Positions 1 to 10,262 of a stretch of 64,000 nt of DNA are shown here, piece by piece. The position numbers and the translations under genes are program-made. This DNA is from Palaemon carinicauda (lineage: Eukaryota; Arthropoda; Malacostraca; Decapoda; Palaemonidae), in NCBI RefSeq assembly GCF_036898095.1, contig NC_090729.1, positions 73,863,683-73,927,682 on the forward strand. The letters run 5' to 3'. The stretch's first letter is position 1. Each line of letters begins with the position of its first letter. Below the pieces are notes generated by a model that was not told where the DNA came from, did not search any database, and saw only the letters and a list, made by a program, of their open reading frames with translations.

Positions 1-330
1 CTTGAAGGTGAACTGCCGTCAGATACCACTTCTTTTCCGCCACTCGAAAGATGGCCAACATCACCTGGTTGAGAGGTGGTGACCTTGATCCTTGTCGATT
101 CAAGCATCTCGCAATCACCTCGCTGTCCAGCACCAACCTTATGTGGATCGAGCGACGCGGGGAGACTTTCTTCAAGTTAAGGAGCACTGCCATAGACTCT
201 AGAAAGTTTATGTGAAATGTCTTGAATAGATTGGACCAAGTCCCTTGGGCCTTCTTCCGATGAGAATGACCTCCCCACCCCTCCTTCGAGGCGTCTGTGT
301 GAATAGTCAACGAGGGGGGAGGTGGCTGAA
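1..330 (-). pseudogene. RNase H domain of A1 (partial)
   Basis: Translating the minus strand gives an RNase H-like domain with the usual acidic landmarks: TDAS followed by EGWGG, then HINFLESMAV with its Glu, then LVLDSEV. The tail CLNRQGSRS matches the same stretch in A2. The frame differs from that of RT (ending at 524), so at least one frameshift separates them. The domain is cut by the window edge. Its role would be degradation of template RNA during reverse transcription. Confidence 0.75.
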
Positions 331-523
331 GAAGTACCGATTTCTTTAGTTGTCTGGCTTGGGACCAAGGCCTGAGAAGAGTACGTAGACGAAGCGGAAC
401 TGGTCTTCTCAGATCTCTTCGCGCGTTTGATGCATAACTTCTCCAAACTCCGGTTGCATCCTTTAGCTGTGCTCTTAGCACCGGGTCTGTTACCGAAGCA
501 AACTGGAGAGAACCCAACACTCT

Positions 524-1380
524 CTACTTTTCGCGTCTTGATATCCTTTCGGAATCCAGAAGTCTCTTGACAGAACCAGCTATCTCCTTCCTCTTCTTCG
601 CCGGGATGGAGAATTGGTGTGACACTAGGTCCCAGTGGATTCCCAGCCACTGGAACTTTTGAGATGGAGAAAGTCGAGACTTTTTTCTGTTGATCTTGAA
701 GCCTAGATACTCTAGGAACTGGATCACCTGCAGGGAAGCTTGCAAGCATTCTGTCTTGGATGCTGCCCACACCAGCCAGTCGTCCAGGTAGGCTACCACC
801 TGAATTCCCTTTAGGCGCAATTGTTTGAGAGCTACGCTCGCAAGCTTCGTGAAGATCCTTGGGGCTATATTTAGCCCGAATGGCATGGCTCTGAAGGCGT
901 ATAGTCTTCGTTGTAGCTTGAACCCTAGGTAGGGGGAGAGTCGGCGATTGATTGGAAGGTGCCAATAGGCGTCTGACAAATCTATGGAGACGGTAAATAC
1001 CCTCTTGGGCAGTAAGGTCCTTTGTGTTGCAGTGTTAGCATCTTGAACTTGCAGTTCACTATGAACTTGAGTGGCGACAAGTCCAGAATGACTCTTGAGT
1101 TTCTCCGAGTCCTTCTTGGGAACACAAAAAAGCCTCCCTTGGAATTTGATGGACTTTACCCTTTGGATCACTTTTTTCTCCAACAGTTCTTGAATGTACT
1201 CCTCCAGAACGGGGGTGGAATGTTGGAAAAACCGAGGGCACGGGGGTGGAGTGCTGTACCAGCTCCAGCCCAGTCCATTCTTGAGTAGGCTGTGGGCCCA
1301 GGGATCGAAGGTCCACCGATCCCGAAAATTCTGAAGTCTCCCTCCTACCGGTATCATCTCACTTCGACTGCTGTCCTGAG
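524..1380 (-). pseudogene. DIRS reverse transcriptase, A1
   Basis: The minus-strand frame shows RT motif A (VSIDLSDAYWHLPI), motif B region (AMPFGLNIAPRIF), and the YLDDW catalytic box (YxDD), followed by FLEYLGFKINRKKS and LGIHWDL. The YLDDW form is typical of DIRS elements. Comparison with A2 shows a one-base insertion near 1094 and a one-base loss near 1030. Between them about 20 codons are out of frame, then the frame recovers. The ORF stops at 524 before RNase H. The open frame extends upstream into gag (to 1765), but that part is a shadow of the gag frame. Confidence 0.85.
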
Positions 1381-3115
1381 GTCTTGCCTCCCTGACCGCG
1401 ACCACCCCTGAATCCCCTTCCCCTTGAAAGGCGCCTAGACGAGCCTCTGGCTGCTCCTCTAGGCTTTGCTCGAAAGGAAGTTGACTGCCCTTCGAACGTT
1501 GGGTTAAATGCCGGAGACTGTGTCGACATGGCTTGGGGTACCCACTGGAATGTGGTCGGGGTTTGTGCCACCATCTGGGGCACTGAAGGCATAGGCAATT
1601 GCTGTTGCTGTTGCTGTCTAAATGGCTTGGCTGGCCGAGAGGGTAGCCTAGTCCTCTTAGTCTTCCTTTTTGGTTGGGGACCCTCATCCGGGGAAGACTT
1701 TCTCTTGATAGACAGGCCCCACTTCTGGAGAAGGTTTCTATTCTCCGTGGCGGCCTTATCAACAACCTCCTTGACCGATTCGCTAGGGAAAAGGTCTTTG
1801 CCCCAAATGTTGGAGGAGATTAGTTTCCTTGGCTCGTGCCTCACCGCAGCCGAGGCGAACACAAACTCCCTACAAGCTCTCCTCGCCCTGACGAAGCTGT
1901 AAAGATCCTTCGTCACTGTGGCCAGATGAGTCTTGGCCACTACCATGAACATCTCATGGACCTTGGGGTTACTTGCCATCGTCTCAAGAGTGGTCTGAAT
2001 AGACATTGAGGCTGCCAGTCTTTCTTTCGTCTCGAGCTCTCTCCGCAAAAGAAAGTCAGACAGCTTAGAGAGGTTCTCACCGAACTGACGTCCGGCAATG
2101 TCAGCCTCCAACTTCCCGACTGAGAAGGTAAGATGGACGTCCTTCCAGTCCTTGTGGTCCATAGGTAGGGCCAGCGACAAAGGTTTACACTCCTCCAAGG
2201 AGGGGCATGGCTTGCCAGCCTCGACTGCTTTTAGCACAGCCGCAAACCCTTTCTGCAAAAAGGGGAAGGCTCTAGCAGGAGAGGACACAAAGGAAGGGTG
2301 CTTCTTACTTAAAGCAGCCACCTTTGAGTTCGTGAAGCCCCTCTCTTTCATCGAGGATGAAAGCAAAGCTTGAGCCTTAGCATGGTCCATCACTATGACC
2401 TCCTTCGGCTCTGTCTCCTCCTTTGAAGCTGGTTCCTTCCTCAAACGGACATAACAGTCCGGATACGACCCTTTGCTGGGCCAGAATTCCACCTCCTCTA
2501 GGGGAACTGAGCCCAACTTTTCCGACATGACGATCTTTCCGACCGTCATCGGCATGTGCTCAGCATATCTCCACGGGTTAACATCTGAGCACAAGGGAAG
2601 GTCTTTCACGTTGAGCCTCTTCTGGGGCCCACGTGAAGCTGCAAGCTTCTGCATCTGCAGTTCCATTGCAACTGCCTTCTCATTATTCTCCTTCTGTAGC
2701 TGTTGGATCATTCCAACGATGGAGGAGAGGGCCTGTCCCAGCTCTACTGGGAGAGCGGACGAAGTTGAGGGAATAGGTTCAGGGACCTGAACCGGAGCAG
2801 CTGACACCTCGTCGACCTCTTCCTCTTCAATGTCTGGAGCCTGATCTTCATCCTGGCCTTCTGCCAGGAGGTCCTCCTCCAGACGCTCGGACACGTCCGA
2901 CATCCTGTCGTCCAACTGGATGTCCTGCAAGGCGACCGCGACTTCAGCATCCACCGGGATCTGAACTAGGGGGATCTCCTCTAGAGGCTGGGGAATCACT
3001 GCATCAGCTGAAGCCCTGGGGAAAAGGTAAGCCCTCATCTTCTCACTTGGAAGATAAGGTCCAGAGGTGTTCTTCTGGAAACCCCTTACCCAGGTACGAA
3101 GCTTCTCCCTTGCTA
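1359..3115 (-). CDS. gag-like protein of A1, main body
   Basis: An uninterrupted 559-codon frame (first Met at 3038). It has an acidic N-terminal region rich in Asp/Glu, a predicted coiled coil around residues 100-135, a central helical body, a basic patch (KRKSSPDEGPQPKRKTKR), a Gln run, and an Arg/Gly-rich C-terminus (RGRGFRGGRG) suited to nucleic-acid binding. A2 has the same protein broken by several stops. In A2 this frame continues upstream into a Cys-rich region, so the 3038 Met is probably internal. In A1 the upstream part is separated by the SINE at 3116-3768. Its role as structural/RNA-binding gag is inferred from position and composition. Confidence 0.75.
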
Positions 3116-3768
3116 TATTATTATTATTATTATTATTATTACTTACTAAGCTACAACCCTAGTTGGAAAAGCAGTATGCTATAAGCCCAGGGGCTCCAAC
3201 AGGGAAAATAGCTCAGTGCGGAAAGGAAAAAAGGAAAATAAAATATTCTAAGAAGAGTAACAACAATAAATATCTCCTATATAAACTATAAAAACTTTAA
3301 CAAAACAAGAGGAAGAGAAATAAGATAGGAGAGTGTGCTCGAGTGCACCCTCAAGCAAGAGAACTCTAACCCAAGACAGTGAAAGGCCATGGTACAGGGG
3401 CTATGGCACTACCCAAGACTAGAGAACAGTGGTTTGATTTTGGAGTGTCCTTCTCCTAGAAGAGCTGCTTACCATAGCTAAAGAGTCTCTTCTACCCTTA
3501 CCAAGAGGAAAGTGGCACTGAACAATTACAGTGCAGTAACCCCATGGGTGATGAAGAATTGTTTGGTAATCTGTGTTGTCAGGTGTATGAGGATAGAGGA
3601 GAATATGTAAAGAATATGCCAGACTATTCAGTGTGTATGTAGGCAAAGGGAAAATGAACCGTAACCAGAGAGGAGGATCCAATGTAGTACTGTCTGGCCA
3701 GTCAAAAGACCCCATAACTCTCTAGCGGTAGTATCTCAACGGGTGGCTGGTGCCCTGGCCAACCTACT
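3116..3768 (-). repeat. SINE-like interspersed repeat with (TAA)n tail
   Basis: The plus strand starts with (ATT)n and then a conserved block reading CTAAGCTACAACCCTAG. On the minus strand the repeat therefore ends in (TAA)n after a GTTGTAGCTTAG motif, as for a LINE-dependent SINE. A second, shorter copy lies at 55967-56300 with about 90% visual identity. The sequence CTATAT flanks both sides (ends of the left flank near 3115 and of the right flank near 3773) and may be the target duplication. It splits the gag frame of A1. No coding potential was seen. Confidence 0.75.
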
Positions 3769-3972
3769 ACCTATATCCCTTGACTCAGCCATCCTAGGGG
3801 AATCAAAAGCCTCAGCAATCAGGTTAGTGCACACGGTACATACCTGAGGGTCCCAATACCGGAGATCACCCTTGGAGACAGCGCATGCTGCGTGCCTCCT
3901 ACATAACTCATGTCCGCAGAAGTTCTTGCTGCGGACGTTGCAGAAAACACTTCCGCAATTCGGATGGTCCTC
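3769..3972 (-). CDS. N-terminal Cys/His segment of A1 gag (separated exon-like piece)
   Basis: The minus-strand frame begins EDHPNCGSVFC and continues with NFCGHELCRRHAAC and PQVCTVC, giving a spaced set of Cys and His residues that looks like a zinc-binding module. A2 has the equivalent (EDYIKCDSFFC) in one frame with its gag body, so this is the true gag N-terminal region. It begins directly after a strong splice-acceptor-like sequence and is cut from the rest of gag by the SINE. No start codon precedes it in frame near the acceptor, which suggests an upstream exon. Confidence 0.6.
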
Positions 3973-3999
3973 CTGTAAAGAGAAGAAATTTCCATGAGT
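3973..3999 (-). promoter_or_regulatory. candidate 3' splice site upstream of A1 gag
   Basis: On the minus strand a pyrimidine-rich tract ends in TTTACAG directly before GAGGACC, the first codons of the Cys-rich gag segment. A2 has the same arrangement at 55214-55235. Conservation in both copies supports an intron in the gag leader. The donor was not located. Confidence 0.5.
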
Positions 4000-6189
4000 A
4001 TCAAGTGAACTACGTATCACTGGATATGCACAGTTTAGCATAACAAAACAGAAAGGAAAGACACACACTTGTGTTTTCCACACAGTCAATTGTTGCAACC
4101 TTCCAGATAATAAAATCGTAAGGTTAATCTATCCTAGAGCAACCAATGAAAAATTTCCAGAGGAAACAGGTGTAGCTCACACCTAAGGGATGATTTTAAA
4201 ATACCGGATAGTAGACAAGAAAGAACTTTCTGTAAGGCAACACCAAAGGGCTGTGCAAGACAACACAAAAATGTTAGAAAACACATTGTTGTAACAATAC
4301 TATACTATAGTTTTCTCCCTAAAGTATATACTATACTGAAGAATACTGGTACAGTATAGAAGGTAATGTGCCGGCTGGCACTCACCATAACTAGCTCTGA
4401 AGTATACTACATAAGAGCTATAAGGCGGCAGAACGCTGGTTCAAATGCATGTGCCGGCCGGCAACGACACAAGGTAGCACCCGGCTGCCGGCCACCACTC
4501 ATAGCGACCGGCAGACAATGGCGTGATAATAGCCGGCCAGCAAAGGTATACAACCGATGCCGGCCGGCAGCAAAAGAACCAGAGAACTTCGACTGCCCGG
4601 CTGCCGGCCACTTAGGCCAGCAGTCGGCTAGGGTACAACACTAGAAGAAAACAGAATGGATGTCGGGATAAGAGACTGTACTACCTCAAAGCCCGACAAC
4701 CCGAAAGAGTGCTTATAAGGAAGGGGAGAATCTAATTCAGGCTTCCTGACCAATGCCATCTGGCTCTACAGACAAACATGGATGAGGGACCAAGGGAGGT
4801 CCGGGCAGCACTCAAAGCAGAAGACCTTTGCCGGCCGGCACACTCTGCCGGCCGGCAAGGGACTGAGTCAACTCCACATCCTAACTTATGCTAGGTACAG
4901 ATGTAGAATAACGGACAGTAATGTAACGGCTAGGCCATTACAGAGAAAAAAGGGGGAAGGGACGAAGAGGGTCCTACCAACCTTGCTTTAGTAATGAATC
5001 ACCCACAGCCAAGAAAACTTATCTTAGCCTAAGGGAGATCCAAGGAGGGAGGCCAGCAATACTTGCCAACCCCCACGGAACCAAAGCAAGGAAGGTGTTG
5101 CTATTCCCAGGGAAAGGATTTTATCCTCGCCACCGAGAACAGCAACAAAGGACTAGTCTGCTAGATCACAAGAAGGAATCATCTCGTACAGAAACCTTCA
5201 AAAGTGACCTAAGGAGGCTAAGCCTCCTATGTCTGTGTCAGACTAGCAAGGGAGTCTCAACCCCAAGCCAGACAAAAACAGACTCAGACTAAGAACTCTG
5301 ATGTTCTGCCCCCTCTCTGAAGCCAGACTTACTGGAACAGGAAGGAACAGTAACACCCTAATATAATTGTATCGAAAGTTAATTCAGATAAACCACTAGG
5401 GTTAAGTCCAAGGCTTAAACAGAGGGAAAGGGATTGCACACCTTTTCCGAAGAAAAGGGAGCAACCGGGGAGTATGAGAAAGTATACTAAGGCCCCATAG
5501 GCAACTTAGCCTAGGCGCCAAGAGAATCGATTACCTAAATCACCGAAACTCACTCGTATACTATCTTGGAAAAATCAATATAATCTTAAATGTATAAAAC
5601 TGCCTAAAGCTTCAATAAAATTTTTAAAAACACTCGGAAATCCAAATATCATGCAGGAAAGTACTAGGGCCAAACGACTAGGCTACACAGTCTAGCGTAG
5701 GCCAGAATCGGCAAATACTTCGCCAAGACAAATAATACTAAAAGCATCGTATAAGGAAATCCTATGTAACGCTAAACAGCTAAAATTATTAAAGCAAAAC
5801 AGCCGGGAACGTCGCTCTGGCTAACTAAAACTCATACCTAGCGAGCGACAGCGTCCAGGACGCCTCCGGTAGGCAACAGCTCTTGTAACAAAGATTATTA
5901 CTATTAATCACTTTAAAAATTACCAAGAGCCTACATTTATACATAAAAGAAATAATACTCAACTTATCAGAGGCAGATGAAGTTGGAGAAAGCATAATAA
6001 AATGATTAAATCCAAGATTTTGCGAGAAACACAGGAAAAAACACCGAGTTGTTAAGCTACGCAAAAAGGAATACAGTTGGCGTCATGAGCGGCGCAATGC
6101 ACGCTTACGAAACGGGAGAAGAGAGAGCCTTGCGAGCGGCTCTCCTTTTTCTTTCTCGTTTTTGTTTTCTTGCCAATTGACCCCTTCGA
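4000..6189 (-). other. A1 leader region, no coding sequence seen
   Basis: About 2.2 kb between gag and the 5' terminal repeat. I see no long ORF with retroviral or host features. It contains the GCCGGC-rich cluster at 4366-4860. Parts resemble the A2 leader (for example the segment ending AGGCCTCCTATG near 5225). It probably holds the promoter, leader exon and intron of the element. Confidence 0.5.
4366..4860. repeat. cluster of GCCGGC / GCCGGCCGGC motifs in A1 leader
   Basis: The hexamer GCCGGC or the palindrome GCCGGCCGGC recurs about ten times here (for example near 4370, 4453, 4486, 4558, 4600, 4830 and 4848), in otherwise AT-rich DNA. The A2 leader has the same kind of cluster around 55725-55925 and again near 56290-56700, although the intervening sequence has diverged. 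The recurrence in two copies suggests an element-specific feature such as protein-binding sites. Confidence 0.6.
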
Positions 6190-6375
6190 AGTGTTATCTC
6201 TGTTCGGGGTGCAGATTGCCATGTGGCGTGTCAAGAATACGTCCTCTGATATTTCGCGATATCTCTGGTTCTTTTTATTAGGGATATTCTCTGGGAATAT
6301 CGCCGTAGTTGTAATATACCCAAGGAAGCTACCCTATGGGAACTTCCATCAGGACGACATGGCTTGAGCCCAAAA
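6190..6375 (-). repeat. 5' inverted terminal repeat of A1
   Basis: The outer end reads CATCAGGACGACATGGCTTG and then AGCCCAAAAA on the plus strand. It is the inverted counterpart of the A2 left terminus at 46609-46870, sharing the block around TGACACGCCACATGGCAATC. The A2 ICR also predicts this end (GGGCTCAGGCCATGAC at 49746). The element ends where element E sequence (CCTACGTTATTT) begins. Confidence 0.75.
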
Positions 6376-6829
6376 ACCTACGTTATTTATTAGGGGTGAC
6401 TCACCCATTAGGAGGGTGGATGTCCCCACCAATCAGGTTTTTTGGCTTTACTGTACCCGGGGAATCCTTTTCTTGAATAAGTCAGTACCAAAAATAAGGA
6501 GCCCATAACACCTTGCTAAACCTTGCTATGCAATGTCTGCAGTCTATGCAAGCTGTGTGTTTAGATAAGCAGTGTGACTGTCAAGGTAAAAGTTATTCCG
6601 AGTCTTTGTAGGGAAGAACTGTTGTAACCAAGGCTTTTCCAATACCACCGCGCCAGGGTATGGGGACGCAACAGTATTGATACAAACCTAGGTACACAAG
6701 GGAGCATAGTTTACCTGCAATGGTTGAGGTCAGCTTGTGCAGAGAACCCAGGCTACTGCTTTCCCCAAGAGAGGGGAGGATGAAGAAGAGAAAAAGTCAG
6801 TCATTATTTTTCATTTAAGCAGACTTAAA

Positions 6830-7560
6830 CCAGGTAACAGTGTCCTCACTCTTCTGCTACTTGTCCAATAAGGAGCATGAGGTATAAAACCAGGTGTTGT
6901 GCAGCCACCTCAGGTCTGATAGAAAATGTATTGAGCCTCCTGTGGGTCACAGCTTGTAGGTAATGGGCTGTGAAGGTCGTTTGGAGGTTCCACATACCAG
7001 TTTGTAGAACCTCCGTCACGGAGTAATTTCTCTTGAAGGCCAGGGATGTAGCTACTCCCGATATCGTGTTGTGGATTCAGTGCATAATATGACTCTGCTA
7101 ATAGATGCAGAAATGGTGTTTTTGGGGATCCTCCTGTTGTTCCTCCTGGTGCTGACGAAGAGTGCAGGCACTTGGGGGCGGGCTGCTGCTGTTTTAAGGT
7201 AGAGCCTCAAACTCCTTACTGGGCGAGAAGAGATGATCTGGGTCATCTATTACAGAGAGGAGACTCATTAGCCGGAAGAAGTCAAATCTAGGATCAGACA
7301 CCCCTCAGTTGTTACCTCTCCCCATCCCCTTGAATGGGCGATGTCGTAAGAGAGAGCATGCAGTTCACCAACTCGTTTGGCCGAAGCAAAGGCGAGCAGG
7401 AGCACTGTCTTCCAAGTCAGGTGGCGATCTGTTGCCATGTGTAATGGTTCATATGGAAGAGAGACCAGAGAACTCGAACCACGTTCCATGGGGGAGGTCT
7501 CATTTCTGACTGAGGACAGGTAAGTTCGTAACTCCGTATGAGTAAGGAAAGTTTTAGCTA
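6830..7560 (-). pseudogene. tyrosine recombinase remnant of E
   Basis: The minus-strand pieces at 7268-7489 (ASAKRVGELHALSYDIAHSR, with the first catalytic Arg) and 7052-7246 match the F and B recombinases. The C-terminal part with the Tyr-containing segment continues to about 6900 in a broken frame. The region of the HxxR box no longer reads as HxxR. Frameshifts and stops make it inactive. Confidence 0.7.
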
Positions 7561-8149
7561 TGAGAAAATGACCATTACATTCAGTTTGAAGGCGACACTC
7601 AAGGCTGAGGGATATTCTTTTACTGTCGAAACTGAAAAGTGCATTTTCTCACGCACATAGACAAAGAACTGCGCTATCGCTGGAATAACGGTATCAAATT
7701 AAGAAATACAGTACCCCCAGTACTGCTTCCATGACACCATTCACAGAAGACATTCCACTTTGCCTGGTAGACTGCTGCTACTTTAATGACTTTCGCAGGT
7801 ATCCAGACATCTTTGCAACTGAGCAATAATATGGCTGTAATTTCATTCTAAAAGCGTATATGTATTAGATGCATTCTGAGCAATGATCTGTTGTTGCGAA
7901 AATCATCTCTGAGTGAGGAGATGCTGGATAGTCTCAGGCATGAAGTCGTAGCGAAGCTATGGCTTTGTGGTAGCTGTTGACGTGTGGTTGTGTGAGTAGA
8001 TAATGTCGTGGAGGGAGTTCTCTTAAGCAATGTTTTGAAGTCTTTGGACTCCTTGCGAGGAAGATGAGAAGCTTCCATCATGGAAGGTCTGGATGGTCTG
8101 GAATTCCTGGTTGCTTCTGGAGATGTGACTCTCTCGTCACGAGGGGAGT

Positions 8150-9115
8150 CTATCTCCGAAGGTGATAGGGAAGAGACTGGGACAGGTTTCTCGCGAGATT
8201 CCCTTGGCTGAGGTGGCAGTGAGCCAGGAGAGCGGATGGAAGGAAAACCTGGGAGATTCGACCTTGTCCTTGATGGCACAGTTTCACCATAGAAGAGGAG
8301 TCGGTCTCTGGGACTCCTCCCTTTTTTTCCTTTTCAAGGAAGAGACAGCCAAGGGGGTTTGCTGCCGAGTGTCTGCTGGAACTGATGAATGTTGGAGGTT
8401 CAGAGGTTTCCGAGGTGCGGGCTGGAAGGGCAGGCCCAAAAGCTTGTACAACTGCCCTGACAATAGCTCCGAACCAGAGCTGCTTGGTGACGCTGGTGCT
8501 GTCTGTCAGATCCCCCAAAGGGAAGGATACTGAAGGTTCCCTTTGAAGAGTCTTATTTGGAACTGCTGGATGATGTGGGTCTGCTTTAGGTGCTGGTAGT
8601 TTTGGAAATTTAAATTTCCAAGAAATGACCTTTCCCTCTTTTCCCAGCGGTTGCGCTATTATGCGTTTGCAGGGAGGGGAATGGGGCGATGGTGACCTGT
8701 GAACTGGGACTCTGCTCTTCCTTGGAAAGAGGACCAATGGTCTGGTGGGTGATAAACTACCTTTACACTCCTGCTCCTTCCCTCTGTGAACACCTAATTG
8801 TGCCTCCATGGGATGACATGACTTCTTGGAAGTCGAAGGAGGATAATGACTGCTGTCTTCCGTCTGCGCTACACGGTGTTGCGTTGCATGCCTGCATATT
8901 GGCGAGCATTGCCTGGCTAGTGAAGATTGACGAAGAAAAATCTGACAAGTAGGCGAACGCTGGTGCGTTAGCAAACGCTGACGTGTTGGTGAACTCTGAG
9001 TGTGAGGATCCATATCCTCGGCAGTCATAAAGGTACCGCAGGTGCGGCCCTCAGGACCAGGGAAGGTATGCATGGTCGCCGGCAGAAGTCAACGCATACA
9101 CACACTGAAAAGAAA
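8150..9115 (-). pseudogene. gag remnant of E
   Basis: An open minus-strand frame of 307 codons (Met at 9073), rich in Ser, Pro, Arg and Lys. The C-terminal half (the region around CKRIIAQPLGKEGK, KAD, DLTDS and KQLWFGAIVRAVV) aligns with F gag at 41380-41740, so it is gag of the E/F family. A pyrimidine tract ending TTTTCAG precedes the upstream coding region near 9105, the same acceptor-like signal as in F. Function as a structural protein is inferred. Confidence 0.6.
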
Positions 9116-9177
9116 AAGAAAAATATTTTGCATTAAATGGCAGTCCAAAAATTGTGAGAACGACAACGAGCATTCAC

Positions 9178-9394
9178 CATTCAAGCCAAAAGCAAAGTGA
9201 GCTCAGTCACAGGTGTGTGAGTGGGAGGGGTAGCTAGCTACCCCCTATGCACCCCTCCTCCTCTAACTAGCAGGATGGGTAGTTAACCCTCGCTAAATTT
9301 TAATGGTTCATCCTTTCAGCTTTGCTGAAAGTAATACCCCTAATAAATAGGGTAGGTTTGTATTCCAGTTACAGAGCAATATATAATTATGATA
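9178..9394 (-). repeat. 5' inverted terminal repeat of E
   Basis: Contains AAGCAAAGTGAGCTCAGTCA, a GTGTGTGAGTGGGAGGGG block, GTTAACCCTCGCTAAA and the terminus AATAAATAGGGTAGG then TTTGTATTCCAGTTACAG. It matches the F right terminus (43620-43795) and, inverted, the F left terminus. Host sequence follows. Confidence 0.75.
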
Positions 9395-9460
9395 TTATAA
9401 AGGCTTACCCCACTCAAAACATATTTGCAAAAATCTAAAATAATTCACAGTAATACTTAC
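9395..9460 (-). other. snurportin-1 intron downstream of the exon
   Basis: Minus-strand intron sequence starting with the consensus donor GTAAGTATTA directly after the exon. Element E lies about 65 bp into this intron. Confidence 0.7.
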
Positions 9461-9590
9461 CCTACCTGATACTACCAAAGACCTCTTTCCTACAGGGCAA
9501 GGAACAGTGAGGTAAGTACTTGCAAAGTCAGTAGGAACGTCAACAAGCCATTCACTTAACATTAAAAAATCTTTGTACCTCTTCGGACGT
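9461..9590 (-). CDS. SNUPN: snurportin-1, one internal exon (start of the cap-binding domain)
   Basis: The exon translates to a peptide containing RPKRYKDFLMLSEWLVDVP, then CPVGKRSLVV and SGR. This is the signature start of the trimethylguanosine-cap-binding domain of snurportin-1, the adaptor that carries spliceosomal U snRNPs into the nucleus with importin-beta. The vertebrate protein has LMLSEWL-DVP and CPVGKRALIV at the same spacing. Splice sites are good: the acceptor GTGTTACAG before ACGTCC, and the donor AGG followed by GTAAGTA. The first base completes a split codon, and the exon ends on a codon boundary. No other snurportin exon was found in the window. The N-terminal exons should lie at higher coordinates and the rest of the cap-binding domain to the left. 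The surrounding introns are full of DIRS elements in the same sense. Confidence 0.9.
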
Positions 9591-9774
9591 CTGTAACACA
9601 CTCGATCCTGTTAAAATATGTTACAGAATTGATAATTTGTCAGATACGAGGTATGGTGTTTAAATAAATGAAGGCTGGAGGAATGCCTTGTGACAATGAC
9701 ATAAATTGAGCTCTTATTTAACATGAAGACACTGACATAGCAAAGACTTCCAAATGGTGTTTGGAATAATTACT
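9591..9774 (-). other. snurportin-1 intron upstream of the exon
   Basis: AT-rich sequence preceding the acceptor, with no repeat recognised. It runs to the left end of DIRS G at about 9775. Confidence 0.55.
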
Positions 9775-9909
9775 AATTTTAAAAATAATTTGTATTTTTC
9801 CTAACTATACAAACCCAAGTTACTTACTTTAGGAGAAGGATAACAGTAAAGGCTGCAATATGGCATTAGCTAAGTTTGAGTAAAGAACTTAAGTTTGTAG
9901 TTCGGAAAA

Positions 9910-10110
9910 ATGACAAACTTATAACAGAGTTTGTATTTTTCTAACATACAAACCCCAATTCTTTACTATAGGAGATATTCTAGCGCGAGCTGGAAAATAC
10001 GGCAGAAAAACCTTAACAAGATCGTTAACAACCAGGCCGGTAGTTATCCACCTGTTAGTGGTGGGGGACTGACGGTCGGTAGCTACTATTTACCTTCAAA
10101 CGGATTCTAG
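9910..10110. repeat. left (3') ITR of B
   Basis: The core CTATAGGAGATATTCTAGCG, then AGCTGGAAAATACGGCAG and CCTTAACAAG, is repeated inverted at 17510-17660 with more than 85% identity by eye. The outer part holds two copies of a TTTGTATTTTTCTAAC-like motif. Confidence 0.85.
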
Positions 10111-10144
10111 CTAGGACTATTCTAGGGGGCGGTGACGGAGGGAA

Positions 10145-10262
10145 GGTTTGTGTAAAGAATTCACGTTTGTATATTAGGAAAAATACAAACTCTCTTGTAA
10201 GTTTGTCATTTGTTCCTACACTTGATATAAACCTTCATTCTTCACTATAGGAGACTTAGTCT
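10145..10262. repeat. internal complementary region (ICR) of B
   Basis: The first half complements the left terminus (GTAAAGAATTCACGTTTGTA, then GGAAAAATACAAACTCT). The second half complements the right terminus (TTTGTTCCTACACTTGATAT). The point where they join, around AAGTTTGTCATTTG, gives the expected sequence of the circle junction. This is the diagnostic DIRS feature, used as a template to join the two ends in the known DIRS model. Confidence 0.85.

Larger units (their letters stand above)
1..6375 (-). mobile_element. DIRS retrotransposon copy A1, 3' part cut by window edge
   Basis: Read on the minus strand it holds a 5' inverted terminal repeat (about 6190-6375), a long leader, gag, RT and RNase H. 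The tyrosine recombinase and 3' end lie off the left edge. Its relative A2 (46609-57128) shows the missing part, including the YR and ICR, so the class is DIRS and not an LTR element. The right terminus abuts element E with no gap. A SINE-like repeat (3116-3768) sits inside gag. RT carries single-base indels, so this copy is not expected to move by itself. Family assignment rests on RT motifs and on synteny with A2. Confidence 0.85.
6376..9394 (-). mobile_element. DIRS copy E, internally deleted
   Basis: E belongs to the same family as F (36343-43795). It begins at the second half of an F-type ICR (TATTTATTAGGGGTGACTCACCC), runs through a damaged YR, then jumps near 8030 directly into gag, and ends with the F-type right terminal repeat. 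RT, RNase H and part of gag are missing (the equivalent of F 38250-41050). Its left ITR is absent from the window, as expected if A1 had inserted into the ICR of E and pushed that end off to the left. It is non-autonomous and decayed. Confidence 0.75.

Noticed and set aside
177..965. 262-codon minus-strand ORF in A1
   Set aside because: It overlaps RT and RNase H in a different frame. The true motifs are in the other frames.
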